A stretch of DNA of 22,880 nt from DASWIG01 sp965371445 (GCA_965371445.1 CBDUYN010000167.1:1-22880), one strand, 5' to 3'. Shown: positions 1 to 6,361, counted from the stretch's first letter. Program-made: numbers and translations. Notes: generated by a model not told the origin, from the letters alone.

Positions 1-32
1 GCGACCCCCTCTCTACATGTAGCGAGGGTCGC
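1..32. repeat. Inverted repeat at window edge
   Basis: The arms GCGACCC (1-7) and GGGTCGC (26-32) are perfectly complementary, and the inner part contains the palindrome CTACATGTAG. There is no T-run after it, so it does not look like an intrinsic terminator. It sits just left of GTTGGGC (53-59), which matches the integron R' consensus GTTRRRY, so the hairpin could be the variable stem of an attC site cut by the window edge. That reading is inference. Confidence 0.4.
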
Positions 33-43
33 TTCGGCCGCAT

Positions 44-182
44 ATTTACAATGTTGGGCGGCGCGACAGTCTTGTAGCAGAGGCGATGGAGATTCAGATG
101 ACTCGGAGACAAGAGATTCGGAGATGAGCGCAACCGGTGTGGCGATGACTGAAGGAGCGCGCCTGATGGCTGTCCGTTGGTG
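44..182 (+). repeat. Degenerate attC-like sequence before the restriction gene
   Basis: Positions 151-178 are a 28-base near copy (two mismatches) of 2091-2118, which is the right arm of the better attC candidate downstream. The copy ends in GTTGGTG (176-182) where the downstream site has GTTATGC. A possible left arm starts near 44 (ATTTACAATG) with GGCGCG (60-65) complementary to CGCGCC (158-163). The left core is degenerate, and 53-59 (GTTGGGC) is itself a good R' core, so the exact limits are unclear. No gene is seen in 1-176. Confidence 0.35.
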
Positions 183-989
183 CTTCGAGAGATAACAGAA
201 AGGGAAACGGTATATGGGATACGACGATTTAGCCTTCAAAATACCCGAGAGTGTAACGACTACGCCGAATGCTCTGCTTTTGTGACGACTTCAATCGAGG
301 AGATCATGCAGGCAGCCATCAATTCTGGAAAGAACCAGATTATCATCAATACCAATCTGAAGCTTGGCCTTCCCATGGAGAACATCAACAAGATTGCAGG
401 CCCAATGGTTGAGGCGTGGGCCTGTGAGACGTTTCACGATGTGATGGAGGACAAGAACAACAAGTACCACCTCATCAATGTCGAAGCACAACAGCGCCTT
501 CACATGGCTGATGTCATCCTGCAGTTCAAAAAACAACGCAAGGTTGAATCCAGTGTTACGACCGAGGTCGACGTCAAGGCGACATCGGAGGACTTCGAGT
601 CAAGCGGTAAGTCGCCAAATATTACCTCGTTCAAGCGGATACGCACGGCTTATGTCGAAGACCCGGATTACCTCTTCGTCATTCTTTCGCTGAGGCATCG
701 AGTTTATTCGACTAAGAATGAGAAATCCGGACTGGTGGACGGCATTATGGAAGTGGTCGCGCACAATGCATATGATCTCAAGCTCTTGTCCAGTTCAGAC
801 ATCAGCTATAATCCAGCGCTTGGAACGGGGCAGATACAGGTCAAAGATATTCACTACGTGACTCTGACAGAACGCACAACCTGGGAGTTCTGCCAGCTAC
901 TTGACAAGAAGTTCATCAACTCACGAAATGGCTTTGAGAAATGGCTCGAACTTGCCACAAACAATGGCTGGATCAAGACAGATGAGTGA
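177..989 (+). CDS. Type II restriction endonuclease, PD-(D/E)XK type
   Basis: Likely the cleaving half of a type II restriction-modification system; it would cut unmethylated DNA at the site protected by the downstream methyltransferase. The 270-residue frame shows a probable PD-(D/E)XK core: an acidic residue in HMADVIL (Asp112) followed by EVDVKAT, giving Asp132-x-Lys134. Next comes a conserved-looking stretch at 143-159 (GKSPNITSFKRIRTAY) and the strand LFVILSL. The length suits this family. The specificity cannot be read from sequence, and I do not recognise a named isoschizomer. The stop overlaps the methyltransferase start by 8 bases, so the two are translated together. The start is uncertain: TTG 177 lies inside the attC-like core GTTGGTG, GTG 180 follows, and ATG 306 has GAGGAG only 3 bases ahead. 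Base composition is clearly lower in G+C than genes beyond 4 kb, which suggests acquisition. Confidence 0.75.
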   Translation: MVLREITERETVYGIRRFSLQNTRECNDYAECSAFVTTSIEEIMQAAINSGKNQIIINTNLKLGLPMENINKIAGPMVEAWACETFHDVMEDKNNKYHLINVEAQQRLHMADVILQFKKQRKVESSVTTEVDVKATSEDFESSGKSPNITSFKRIRTAYVEDPDYLFVILSLRHRVYSTKNEKSGLVDGIMEVVAHNAYDLKLLSSSDISYNPALGTGQIQVKDIHYVTLTERTTWEFCQLLDKKFINSRNGFEKWLELATNNGWIKTDE

Positions 990-1944
990 CATCGACATTG
1001 TGACGGGTGACGCGCTCACCGAGCTAAGGAAGATCACAGGGCCTTCTGTCGATCTCGTGATTGCAGATCCACCCTACAACTTAGGGAAGGACTACGGAAA
1101 CAATCATGATATCAAGGGCTTTGACGAGTATCTGGACTTTTCCCGCGACTGGCTAAGTGAGGCGCACCGCGTCCTGAAGTCAACCGGAACTCTCTATGTA
1201 TTCATGGGATTCCGGTTCATCTCTTACCTGTACGACATTCTAGACCACGAACTCGAAATGTTCTTTAATAGTTGGATTGTTTGGCACTATACGCAAGGAA
1301 TGGGGAAGACCAAGGGTTTTTCCCCTCGACATGACGACATACTCATGTTCACGAAGGGCAAGAAGTCGAAGTTCAACCTCGACGCCATACGCGTCCCTCA
1401 GAAGTATTACCGAGAAAGAAACAACATGCGCGGAGCGAACCCAGGAGATGTCTGGGATTTTTCGCACATTCACTACTGCAACGGAAACCGGCAGGACCAT
1501 CCGACTCAGAAGCCAGAGGGGCTTATTGAGCGAATGATACTTGCGTCATCAGATGAAGGGGACCTTGTGATTGACCCCTTCTCAGGCAGTGGTACCACTC
1601 TTCGGGTCTGCCAGCAACTTGGTCGTAATGCCGTTGGCATCGAGATCAATCCTAACTACGTCACGATGACCAAGGATCGTCTGGGTGCCGCGTTCTCGGG
1701 GTTCGATAGCGTTGACCCAAGAATGGGAAGATTGCCTCGAGACCTACGCCGCGCCGATGTCCGTCAGGAATACCTTGAGAATCACAAGAAATGGTTCCTT
1801 ACCCGCCATGAGAACGCCGTCAAGAAGTTCGAGGACTCGGTGGAATCAATTTACCCCAGCCCAGAACCCTCACGACAGTTGACTCTGCTCGAGGAGAGGG
1901 AGGAATGCAAACCCAACAAAGCCATCGAACGCGACGAGGAATAG
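982..1944 (+). CDS. Beta-class site-specific DNA methyltransferase (N6-adenine or N4-cytosine)
   Basis: Methylates an exocyclic amino group in the recognition site and so protects the host from the preceding endonuclease. The 320-residue protein has catalytic motif IV DPPYN at residues 29-33 near the N-terminus and the AdoMet-binding motif I DPFSGSGTT at 198-206 near the C-terminus, the order that defines the beta class. HPTQKP (173-178), typical of this class, precedes motif I. The target-recognition region would lie between about 105 and 170. A C-terminal extension of about 85 residues (235-320) follows the core. ATG 982 was chosen because it overlaps the endonuclease stop by 8 bases and lies just before the first conserved strand; upstream in-frame codons fall inside the endonuclease gene. 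Whether the product is m6A or m4C cannot be decided here. Low G+C like its partner. Confidence 0.88.
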   Translation: MSDIDIVTGDALTELRKITGPSVDLVIADPPYNLGKDYGNNHDIKGFDEYLDFSRDWLSEAHRVLKSTGTLYVFMGFRFISYLYDILDHELEMFFNSWIVWHYTQGMGKTKGFSPRHDDILMFTKGKKSKFNLDAIRVPQKYYRERNNMRGANPGDVWDFSHIHYCNGNRQDHPTQKPEGLIERMILASSDEGDLVIDPFSGSGTTLRVCQQLGRNAVGIEINPNYVTMTKDRLGAAFSGFDSVDPRMGRLPRDLRRADVRQEYLENHKKWFLTRHENAVKKFEDSVESIYPSPEPSRQLTLLEEREECKPNKAIERDEE

Positions 1945-1997
1945 CGCCGCTTCGTTCTGAACAGTTCGGCATCGTGGCGAACGTCCGAGGTCTGGCC

Positions 1998-2122
1998 GCC
2001 CAACAATGCCATGCAGGGGACGCCGACGCCGTATCAACCGTCTGTAGTGGCGGCAACGGCGTTGCCTTCGTCGAACGTTCCGAGATGGTTGAAGGGGCGC
2101 CCCTGATGGCTGTCCGTTATGC
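1998..2122 (+). other. Candidate integron attC recombination site
   Basis: The left core GCCCAAC (1998-2004) matches R'' (RYYYAAC); the right core GTTATGC (2116-2122) fits R' (GTTRRRY) with one mismatch. Folding the strand on itself pairs several blocks in register: CCATGCAGGGG (2009-2019) with CCCCTGATGG (2100-2109), leaving one unpaired G on the left arm, as in attC extrahelical bases; CGCC with GGCG; and TCAACCGTCT (2034-2043) with AGATGGTTGA (2083-2092), one mismatch. A terminal hairpin GGCAAC-GGC-GTTGCC lies at 2053-2067. The 125-base length is within the known attC range. Translating the left arm gives an N-N-A-M-Q-x-T-P pattern often seen where annotation reads through attC sites. Structural scoring was not possible. 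Confidence 0.6.
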
Positions 2123-2202
2123 GACCGAAGGCAAGAAGACGAAGACAAGAAGACGAACCGGATCGGAATCGGAATCTGAGAGCATGAGCGAACGGTCGCA
2201 TA
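2118..2202. repeat. Purine-rich repeat with 10-bp inverted ends, copy A
   Basis: The ends TATGCGACCG (2118-2127) and CGGTCGCATA (2193-2202) are perfect inverted repeats. The core is rich in GAAGAC and AAGAAGAC units followed by CGGAATCTGAGAGCATG. It overlaps the right core of the attC candidate. The same architecture recurs at 3293-3400. I see no open reading frame that it would serve. From 2203 to the ribosome binding site at 2304 there is nothing else I recognise. Confidence 0.7.
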
Positions 2203-2314
2203 GCAATGAGAATCAGGGAACGCCACAGGCGTATCTATCGTTAGTAGTACTGGGTGGCCAGCGACTTCTGCGGATATCGAGAAACCCCAACTACTTGAAC
2301 AGTAGGAGTCGCTG

Positions 2315-3274
2315 ATGGCATCGGACGGGAAGCAGCTAGAGGACCTTGTCTCATTCGTAGAAAGCGTGCTTCTACCTGAAGGCTTTGACGTCAAGACCAG
2401 GAAGCGAGATTATAACGACCGTGGCGTACAGATAGCCGAGTTTGACATAGAGATTCGTGGCAGAGTTGGCTCTGGTGCGATTGCTTGGTTGATCGAATGC
2501 CGAGATCGGCCTGGCGATGGTCCAGCTCCTGGCTCGTGGATCGAGCAACTGGTCGGTCGTAGAACGCGCTTCGGATTCAACAAAATTACAGCGGTCTCTA
2601 CTACCGGTTTCGCTGCTCCTGCAATTGAGTTTGCAGCAGATCAAGGCATCGAACTTCGTGAGGTTGAGGGACTAGCACCGGACGCATTCAGTGACTGGCT
2701 GCTCATGCGCCATATGCACCGGCGGGTCGCCATTACGAGACTGAAACACGCCTTCTTTATAGTTAACCAAGACGAAATAGGGGACAAGGCTCAAAGGGCA
2801 GCGTTGGAAGAGGCGATCCGAGGCCAGGATGGCAACGCTAAGCTTCTGAAGAAATCAAAAACAGGGGAGCGGGTATCGGCCGCCGAGACTTTCGATGGCG
2901 CGGTTCGATTGGTTGAGAATCTATTTAATAAAGTTGAGCCAAACAGTTCTGCCAAGGAGATCACGCTCAATGTTAAATACACTGGTGAGGATGACTACTT
3001 TGTAATCGAGACGACGTCTCGACCTTTTCGAATTGACCGCATCATCTTTCAAGGAGAACTGATCGTAAAAGAAAGGCTCGTGCCGATAACTAGATCTGCC
3101 GAGTATCGGGCCACTACATCTGGGGAAACCATCTCACAAGTAGTTACTTTTTCGGATGAGACTGCTCAGGGAGTCGATTTTGCTCTCGAGTTTCACAAAA
3201 TCGAAGAGACGGGAGAAACACATGTACTCCTTCGGAAGAAGAATTCCAACGAGAACCTCGACGCGGGCGATTGA
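2315..3274 (+). CDS. Mrr-like restriction-endonuclease-fold protein with unknown C-terminal domain
   Basis: Probably a DNA-binding or DNA-cleaving protein; no experiment-grade function can be given. Residues about 8-119 resemble the Mrr_cat type of PD-(D/E)XK domain: an N-terminal helix, FDIEI (Asp44), WLIECRDR (Glu61-x-Arg63), Gln78 in the following helix, then the Mrr-like strand and loop AVSTTGFAAPAIEFAADQGI. The usual catalytic Lys is Arg here, so activity is uncertain. Residues about 170-319 are strand-rich and unrecognised. ATG 2315 has AGGAG at 2304-2308, spaced 6 bases, which decides the start. Low G+C and position right after an attC candidate suggest it is another cassette gene, and it may be defence-related like its neighbours. 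It could instead be a regulator with a dead nuclease fold. Confidence 0.6.
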   Translation: MASDGKQLEDLVSFVESVLLPEGFDVKTRKRDYNDRGVQIAEFDIEIRGRVGSGAIAWLIECRDRPGDGPAPGSWIEQLVGRRTRFGFNKITAVSTTGFAAPAIEFAADQGIELREVEGLAPDAFSDWLLMRHMHRRVAITRLKHAFFIVNQDEIGDKAQRAALEEAIRGQDGNAKLLKKSKTGERVSAAETFDGAVRLVENLFNKVEPNSSAKEITLNVKYTGEDDYFVIETTSRPFRIDRIIFQGELIVKERLVPITRSAEYRATTSGETISQVVTFSDETAQGVDFALEFHKIEETGETHVLLRKKNSNENLDAGD

Positions 3275-3292
3275 CGCCCCCAGATTGGGCGC

Positions 3293-3400
3293 TAAGCGAC
3301 CGAAGACAAGAGGACGCGAAGACGAAGACAAGAAGACGGAAACGAGAAGACGAACCAGACCGGAAAACGGAATCTGAGAGCATGGACGAACGGTCGCATA
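3293..3400. repeat. Purine-rich repeat with inverted ends, copy B
   Basis: Ends TAAGCGACCG (3293-3302) and CGGTCGCATA (3391-3400) pair with one mismatch. The core contains a longer run of GAAGACAAGAAGACG-like units than copy A and then the shared CGGAATCTGAGAGCATG block. Immediately left, 3272-3297 (CGCCCCC ... GCTAAGC) resembles the right arm of the attC candidate at 2095-2122. The last bases with the next two read GCATAAC, the exact complement of GTTATGC at 2116-2122. Confidence 0.65.
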
Positions 3401-3525
3401 ACAGACGACGGCGGTACCACCCACATCGGCAGAGCGGGCCTAAGACGACGCGGAACGTCGTCACCAGACAAGGTCAAGGTGAGGCTCGCCCGCACCGCGA
3501 TGTTGACGGTGTTTTATCGCGGTCG
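3401..3525. other. Non-coding end of the island
   Basis: No convincing gene. Two small inverted repeats are visible: GACGAC-GCGGAAC-GTCGTC-like arms near 3443-3462, and CCGCGAT (3495-3501) with ATCGCGG (3516-3522). Base composition rises towards that of the main chromosome through this stretch, so the right edge of the island probably lies here. Confidence 0.4.
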
Positions 3526-3556
3526 AAAAAGGCCCGTCCCCTTTTGGGGACGGACC
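3526..3556 (-). terminator. Intrinsic terminator of the minus-strand small gene
   Basis: On the minus strand the arms GTCCGTCCCC and GGGGACGGGC enclose an AAAA loop (stem core 3534-3541 with 3546-3553) and are followed by TTTTT (3530-3526). It begins 35 bases after the stop of the small reading frame at 3591-3725, which supports both calls. Confidence 0.7.
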
Positions 3557-3590
3557 GAACGGACGGACGCGTCGGAGAAGCGATCGGAGC

Positions 3591-3725
3591 TCAGTCGAGG
3601 TTGGCGGTCTCCGGCGTCGTCGCCGCGGTGCTGGTTTCGTCGAAGTTCGCCTCGCAGGAGGCGAGCAGGGTCCGGATCCGTGCGATGGCCCGGAGCCCTC
3701 GGCGGGTCATGTCGATCAAAGACAT
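3591..3725 (-). CDS. Small protein of 44 residues, unknown function
   Basis: Reading on the minus strand, ATG at 3725-3723 is preceded by AGGAG with 7 bases between, and the stop is followed by an intrinsic terminator. The product starts MSLIDMTRRGLRAIARIR and ends in a Thr/Ala-rich acidic tail (TAATTPETANLD). The first half is basic and likely an amphipathic helix (RRGLRAIARIRTLLASC); there is no signal peptide or membrane segment. One Cys at residue 24. I do not recognise the family. A second in-frame ATG at codon 6 is less well placed. The combination of ribosome binding site, gene and terminator in only about 215 bases makes a real monocistronic small gene likely, although coding status rests on these signals alone. 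Confidence 0.6.
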   Translation of the reverse strand: MSLIDMTRRGLRAIARIRTLLASCEANFDETSTAATTPETANLD

Positions 3726-4051
3726 TCTCCGTCTCCTCTGTGCGCCGCGCACCCCGCGGTACCAGGGCGCGTGACAGGTCAGTGGTCGCTACGCGACGGA
3801 CGATCCATCGGGCTAGCGTATATAGCGATAGGGCATCGATCGTATGCTGCCAAGTCGGAATACGCTTTCGTGGCAACTTTTTTTGCCCACCTACCGGCCC
3901 GGCGCGGGATTGGCCCCCTTGGGTAGGGCTCGCGACGGGGTCCCAGGGATCGACGGCGGCCCGGTGCGTTCAGCGTCAAGCTGTCCCTCCCTCGCCTCGA
4001 CTGATCCCAACCCGGCCCCAAAGGCCGGCCGTCCGGGGTAGAATGCCGGTC
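3726..4051. other. Divergent intergenic region
   Basis: Separates the small minus-strand gene from the sigma-54 activator gene. It contains an A+T-rich patch around 3815-3845 (GCGTATATAGCG, ATCGATCG) that may hold the minus-strand promoter, and a run of seven T at 3878-3884. TGGCAACTTTTTTTGCC at 3871-3887 looks like a sigma-54 promoter but has 11 instead of 10 bases between GG and GC. No gene is seen. Confidence 0.4.
4039..4044 (+). promoter_or_regulatory. -10-like box TAGAAT, 7 bases before ATG
   Basis: TAGAAT fits the TANNNT pattern of sigma-70-type -10 elements and ends exactly 7 bases before ATG 4052, and no good ribosome binding site is present. This spacing is typical of leaderless transcripts in several phyla. 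The same spacing occurs before the histidine kinase gene at 22286. Confidence 0.45.
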
Positions 4052-5437
4052 ATGAGCAGCATCCTCATCGTCGACGACGAGGAAGTCCTCCAGGACGTCC
4101 TCGCCACGCTTCTCAGAAGCGAAGGCTACAAGCCCCTCTCCGCCCGCAGCGGCGAGGAGGCCCTCCAGCTCTTGAAGACCGAGGAGCCGGAGCTCGTCCT
4201 GCTCGACCTCATGCTGCCGGTCATGTCGGGCATGGAGGTCCTGAAGCAGCTCCGGCACGACTATCCCGACCTCGTCGTCGTCATCATCACGGCTTTCTCG
4301 TCGATCGAGAGCGCTATCGAGGCGATGCGGGAGGGGGCCTTTCACTACATCCCGAAGCCCTTCAAGAACGAAGAGGTGCTGCTGACGGTCAAGAAGGGGC
4401 TCGAGCAGCGGCGCCTCGCGCAGGAGAACCGGCACCTGCGAGAGCAGCTTCGCCAGCGCTACGCCTTTGCCAACATCATCGGCAAGTCGAAGGCCATGCA
4501 GCGGGTCTTCGAGCTGGTCCGCCTGGCGGCGCCTTCGAAGTCGAACATCCTGATCCGCGGCGATAGCGGAACCGGTAAGGAGCTGGTGGCCAAAGCGATC
4601 CACCATCACTCGCGCCGTGCCGACGGACCTTTTGTGACCGTCAACTCGGGCTCCATGCCCCACGACCTCCTGGAATCGAACCTCTTCGGTCACGTCAAGG
4701 GAGCCTTTACCGGCGCCATCGCCGACAAGAAAGGCCTTTTCGAGATGGCCGACGAGGGCTCGATTTTCTTCGACGAGATCGGCAACATCCCCCAGGAGAC
4801 CCAGGCGAAGCTCCTGCGCGTCATTCAGGAAAAGGAGTTCATGCGCTTAGGCGGCGTCGAGACGTCGACCGCCGACGTGCGCATCATCGCCGCCACCAAC
4901 GCCGACTTGGAGACCCTGGTGGCCGAGGACCGCTTCCGCGAGGACCTTTACTACCGCCTAAACGTCATCACCATTCAGCTACCGTCGCTCAACGAACGTC
5001 CGGAGGACGTGCCGCTTCTGGCGCGGCATTTCCTCGCCCAGTACGCGCAGGAGAACGAGAAGGAGATCCGTGACCTGACACCGCGGGCCCTGGAGCTCTT
5101 GATGGACTACCACTGGCCGGGCAACGTCCGCGAGCTCGAGAACGTGATCGAGCGCGGCGTCGTGCTCTCGACCAGCGAGCTTTTCGACGAGGCGCTCCTG
5201 GCGCCGATGGTCCGCGAGCCGCGGGTCGCGGCGGCGATAGCGCCGCCAGCGCTCCAGACCAACGGGCTTTCCTTCAAGGAGGCGGTGACCAACTACGAGC
5301 GCCAGCTGATCGTCCAGGCGCTGCGTACGGCGAGCGGCGTCCAGAAACGCGCCGCCGAGATCCTGAAGGTCAAGCCGACGACGCTGCACGAGATGATGAA
5401 GCGGCTCAGCGTGTCGGCCGAGCTCACCGAGCTCTGA
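4052..5437 (+). CDS. NtrC-family sigma-54-dependent response regulator
   Basis: Activates transcription by RNA polymerase carrying sigma-54 after phosphorylation by a sensor kinase. The 461-residue protein has a receiver (1-120) with Asp8/Asp9, phosphoacceptor Asp52, Thr80 and Lys102; an AAA+ domain with Walker A GDSGTGKE (170-177), the sigma-54 contact loop GAFTGA (217-222), Walker B IFFDEIG (238-244) and the RxDLYYRLN region; and a C-terminal Fis-type helix-turn-helix (GVQKRAAEILKVKPTTLHEMMKRL). The sequence VNSGSMPHDLLESNLFG departs from the usual VNCAAI form. Start ATG 4052 begins directly with the first receiver strand; ATG 4043 (three residues longer) is possible. No intact kinase is adjacent: the downstream kinase is a remnant, and an NtrY-like kinase lies about 15 kb away. 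Its target promoters are unknown. Confidence 0.93.
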   Translation: MSSILIVDDEEVLQDVLATLLRSEGYKPLSARSGEEALQLLKTEEPELVLLDLMLPVMSGMEVLKQLRHDYPDLVVVIITAFSSIESAIEAMREGAFHYIPKPFKNEEVLLTVKKGLEQRRLAQENRHLREQLRQRYAFANIIGKSKAMQRVFELVRLAAPSKSNILIRGDSGTGKELVAKAIHHHSRRADGPFVTVNSGSMPHDLLESNLFGHVKGAFTGAIADKKGLFEMADEGSIFFDEIGNIPQETQAKLLRVIQEKEFMRLGGVETSTADVRIIAATNADLETLVAEDRFREDLYYRLNVITIQLPSLNERPEDVPLLARHFLAQYAQENEKEIRDLTPRALELLMDYHWPGNVRELENVIERGVVLSTSELFDEALLAPMVREPRVAAAIAPPALQTNGLSFKEAVTNYERQLIVQALRTASGVQKRAAEILKVKPTTLHEMMKRLSVSAELTEL

Positions 5438-5543
5438 GGCCGGCCCGCTCGCCGAGGACGCGCCCCCTGGGCGAGGACCCGCGTCGTCCTCGTCGTGGTG
5501 GAGGGTCCGCCCGCCGCGTTGGGTCCGCGTCAGCGTTCTGGAC

Positions 5544-5549
5544 TAGAAT
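5544..5549 (+). promoter_or_regulatory. -10-like box TAGAAT
   Basis: A second TAGAAT lies just ahead of the GTG 5552 and ATG 5579 candidates of the kinase remnant. TTGGGT at 5519-5524 could be a -35 element, but the 19-base spacing is long. Weak evidence by itself. Confidence 0.3.
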
Positions 5550-5551
5550 AG

Positions 5552-5811
5552 GTGGCTCATGGCCGTGGCGCCGAGACGATGAAGGAGCTGGAAGCGAAGA
5601 TCCCGGACGAGATGCTGGCCGCCGAGCCGCGGCTCGACCTCCGGCGCCGGGCGGACCACAACATGGCGCGGCGGGCGCTGCCGGGCGCCTTCAGCTACCC
5701 GGCGCTCGCGCTCCTCCTGGGCTTCAGCCCGCCCTACTTCGACGAGCATCCGACGCTGGTCGGGAGCCTCCTCGCCGCCGCCCTCCTGCTCGGAGGGTTG
5801 CGCTGGCGTGT
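5552..5811 (+). pseudogene. N-terminal remnant of a membrane histidine kinase
   Basis: From GTG 5552 (or ATG 5579) the frame encodes a soluble start (MKELEAKIPDEMLAAEPRL), a basic stretch RRRADHNMARR, and two hydrophobic segments: PALALLLGF and LVGSLLAAALLLGGL. This looks like the first two membrane helices of a sensor kinase. The frame then turns to Arg/Ser/Pro-rich sequence of the wrong frame and stops at 5920. The neighbouring frame opens at about 5812 with a Pro/Gly/Ser linker leading into a hybrid-kinase-type receiver. No HisKA or HATPase region is present. I infer that the kinase core was deleted with an out-of-frame join near 5805-5815. It could also be an assembly error or a small membrane protein gene that happens to precede a receiver. 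Confidence 0.5.
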
Positions 5812-5865
5812 CCGGAGCCCGGTGGGCCGTCTTCGAGCGGCAGCATCCCCCCCGCACCGCCGCAG

Positions 5866-6318
5866 TTGCGCATCCTGCTCGCCGAGGACAACCTGGTCAA
5901 TCAGAAGGTGGCGCTCATGATGCTTCAGCGCCTGGGCTACAGCGCCGACCTCGCGGCGAACGGCCTGGAGGTCCTGGAGGCGCTGGAACGCCAGAGCTAC
6001 GACCTCGTCCTGATGGACGTCCAGATGCCGGAGATGGACGGTCTCGAAGCCACCCGCCGCATCCGCCGCCGCGCCGGCACCGAGCAGCCGCGCGTCGTCG
6101 GCTTGACCGCCCACGCCATGGTCGGAGACCGCGAGCGTTGCCTCGCCGCGGGCATGGACGGCTACTTGAAAAAGCCCGTCCAGATCTCCGAGCTCAAGAC
6201 GGCCCTGGAGTCGGAAGCCGCGCCGTTGGCGGTTCCCGAGGAGACCGCGCCGATCGACACGGAGGTCCTGAAGCGCTTTCAGGAACGGCTCAGCTCTTCC
6301 AAAGACTCGCCTTCCTAG
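5866..6318 (+). CDS. Receiver-domain protein, probable C-terminal fragment of a hybrid histidine kinase
   Basis: A single receiver domain plus a short tail, 150 residues from TTG 5866. The sequence LLAEDNLVNQKVALMMLQRL, then phosphoacceptor Asp51 in LMDVQMPEMDGLEATRRIR, Thr81 and Lys103 (KKP), is the pattern of receivers at the C-terminus of hybrid histidine kinases. There is no output domain. The frame upstream of TTG reads a linker (PEPGGPSSSGSIPPAPPQ) with no start codon, no ribosome binding site and no kinase core, which suggests the gene once continued upstream in this frame. If expressed, it could act as a stand-alone phosphate sink or signalling receiver. The tail 107-150 (ESEAAPLAVPEETAPIDTEVLKRFQERL) is unrecognised. 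Confidence 0.65.
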   Translation: MRILLAEDNLVNQKVALMMLQRLGYSADLAANGLEVLEALERQSYDLVLMDVQMPEMDGLEATRRIRRRAGTEQPRVVGLTAHAMVGDRERCLAAGMDGYLKKPVQISELKTALESEAAPLAVPEETAPIDTEVLKRFQERLSSSKDSPS

Positions 6319-6361
6319 CGCCGGATGGGGACCCTGGCGGCCAGACGTGATAAACAGGGAG

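Larger units (their letters stand above)
177..2116 (+). mobile_element. Candidate integron gene cassette with a restriction-modification pair
   Basis: The restriction and methyltransferase genes lie between two copies of the same right-arm sequence, with putative cleavage points G^TT at 176/177 and 2116/2117. The cassette reading frame starts immediately after the left junction, and its own attC site lies downstream of the stop, as expected for a cassette. No integron integrase is in the window, so this would be a cassette in an array whose intI is elsewhere or absent. The call depends on the attC assignments. Confidence 0.4.

Noticed and set aside
1905..2315. 136-codon frame after the methyltransferase
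   Set aside because: It reads through the attC candidate and the purine-rich repeat; its low-complexity Ser/Glu/Arg content comes from the repeat.
3871..3887. Sigma-54 promoter look-alike TGGCAACTTTTTTTGCC
   Set aside because: The spacing between the GG and GC elements is 11 bases; sigma-54 promoters require 10. It also lies about 165 bases before the gene.
3479..4051. N-terminal extension of the first sigma-54 activator by about 190 residues
   Set aside because: The extension is Arg/Ser/Pro-rich with no domain, overlaps the minus-strand small gene and its terminator, and the receiver starts exactly at ATG 4052.
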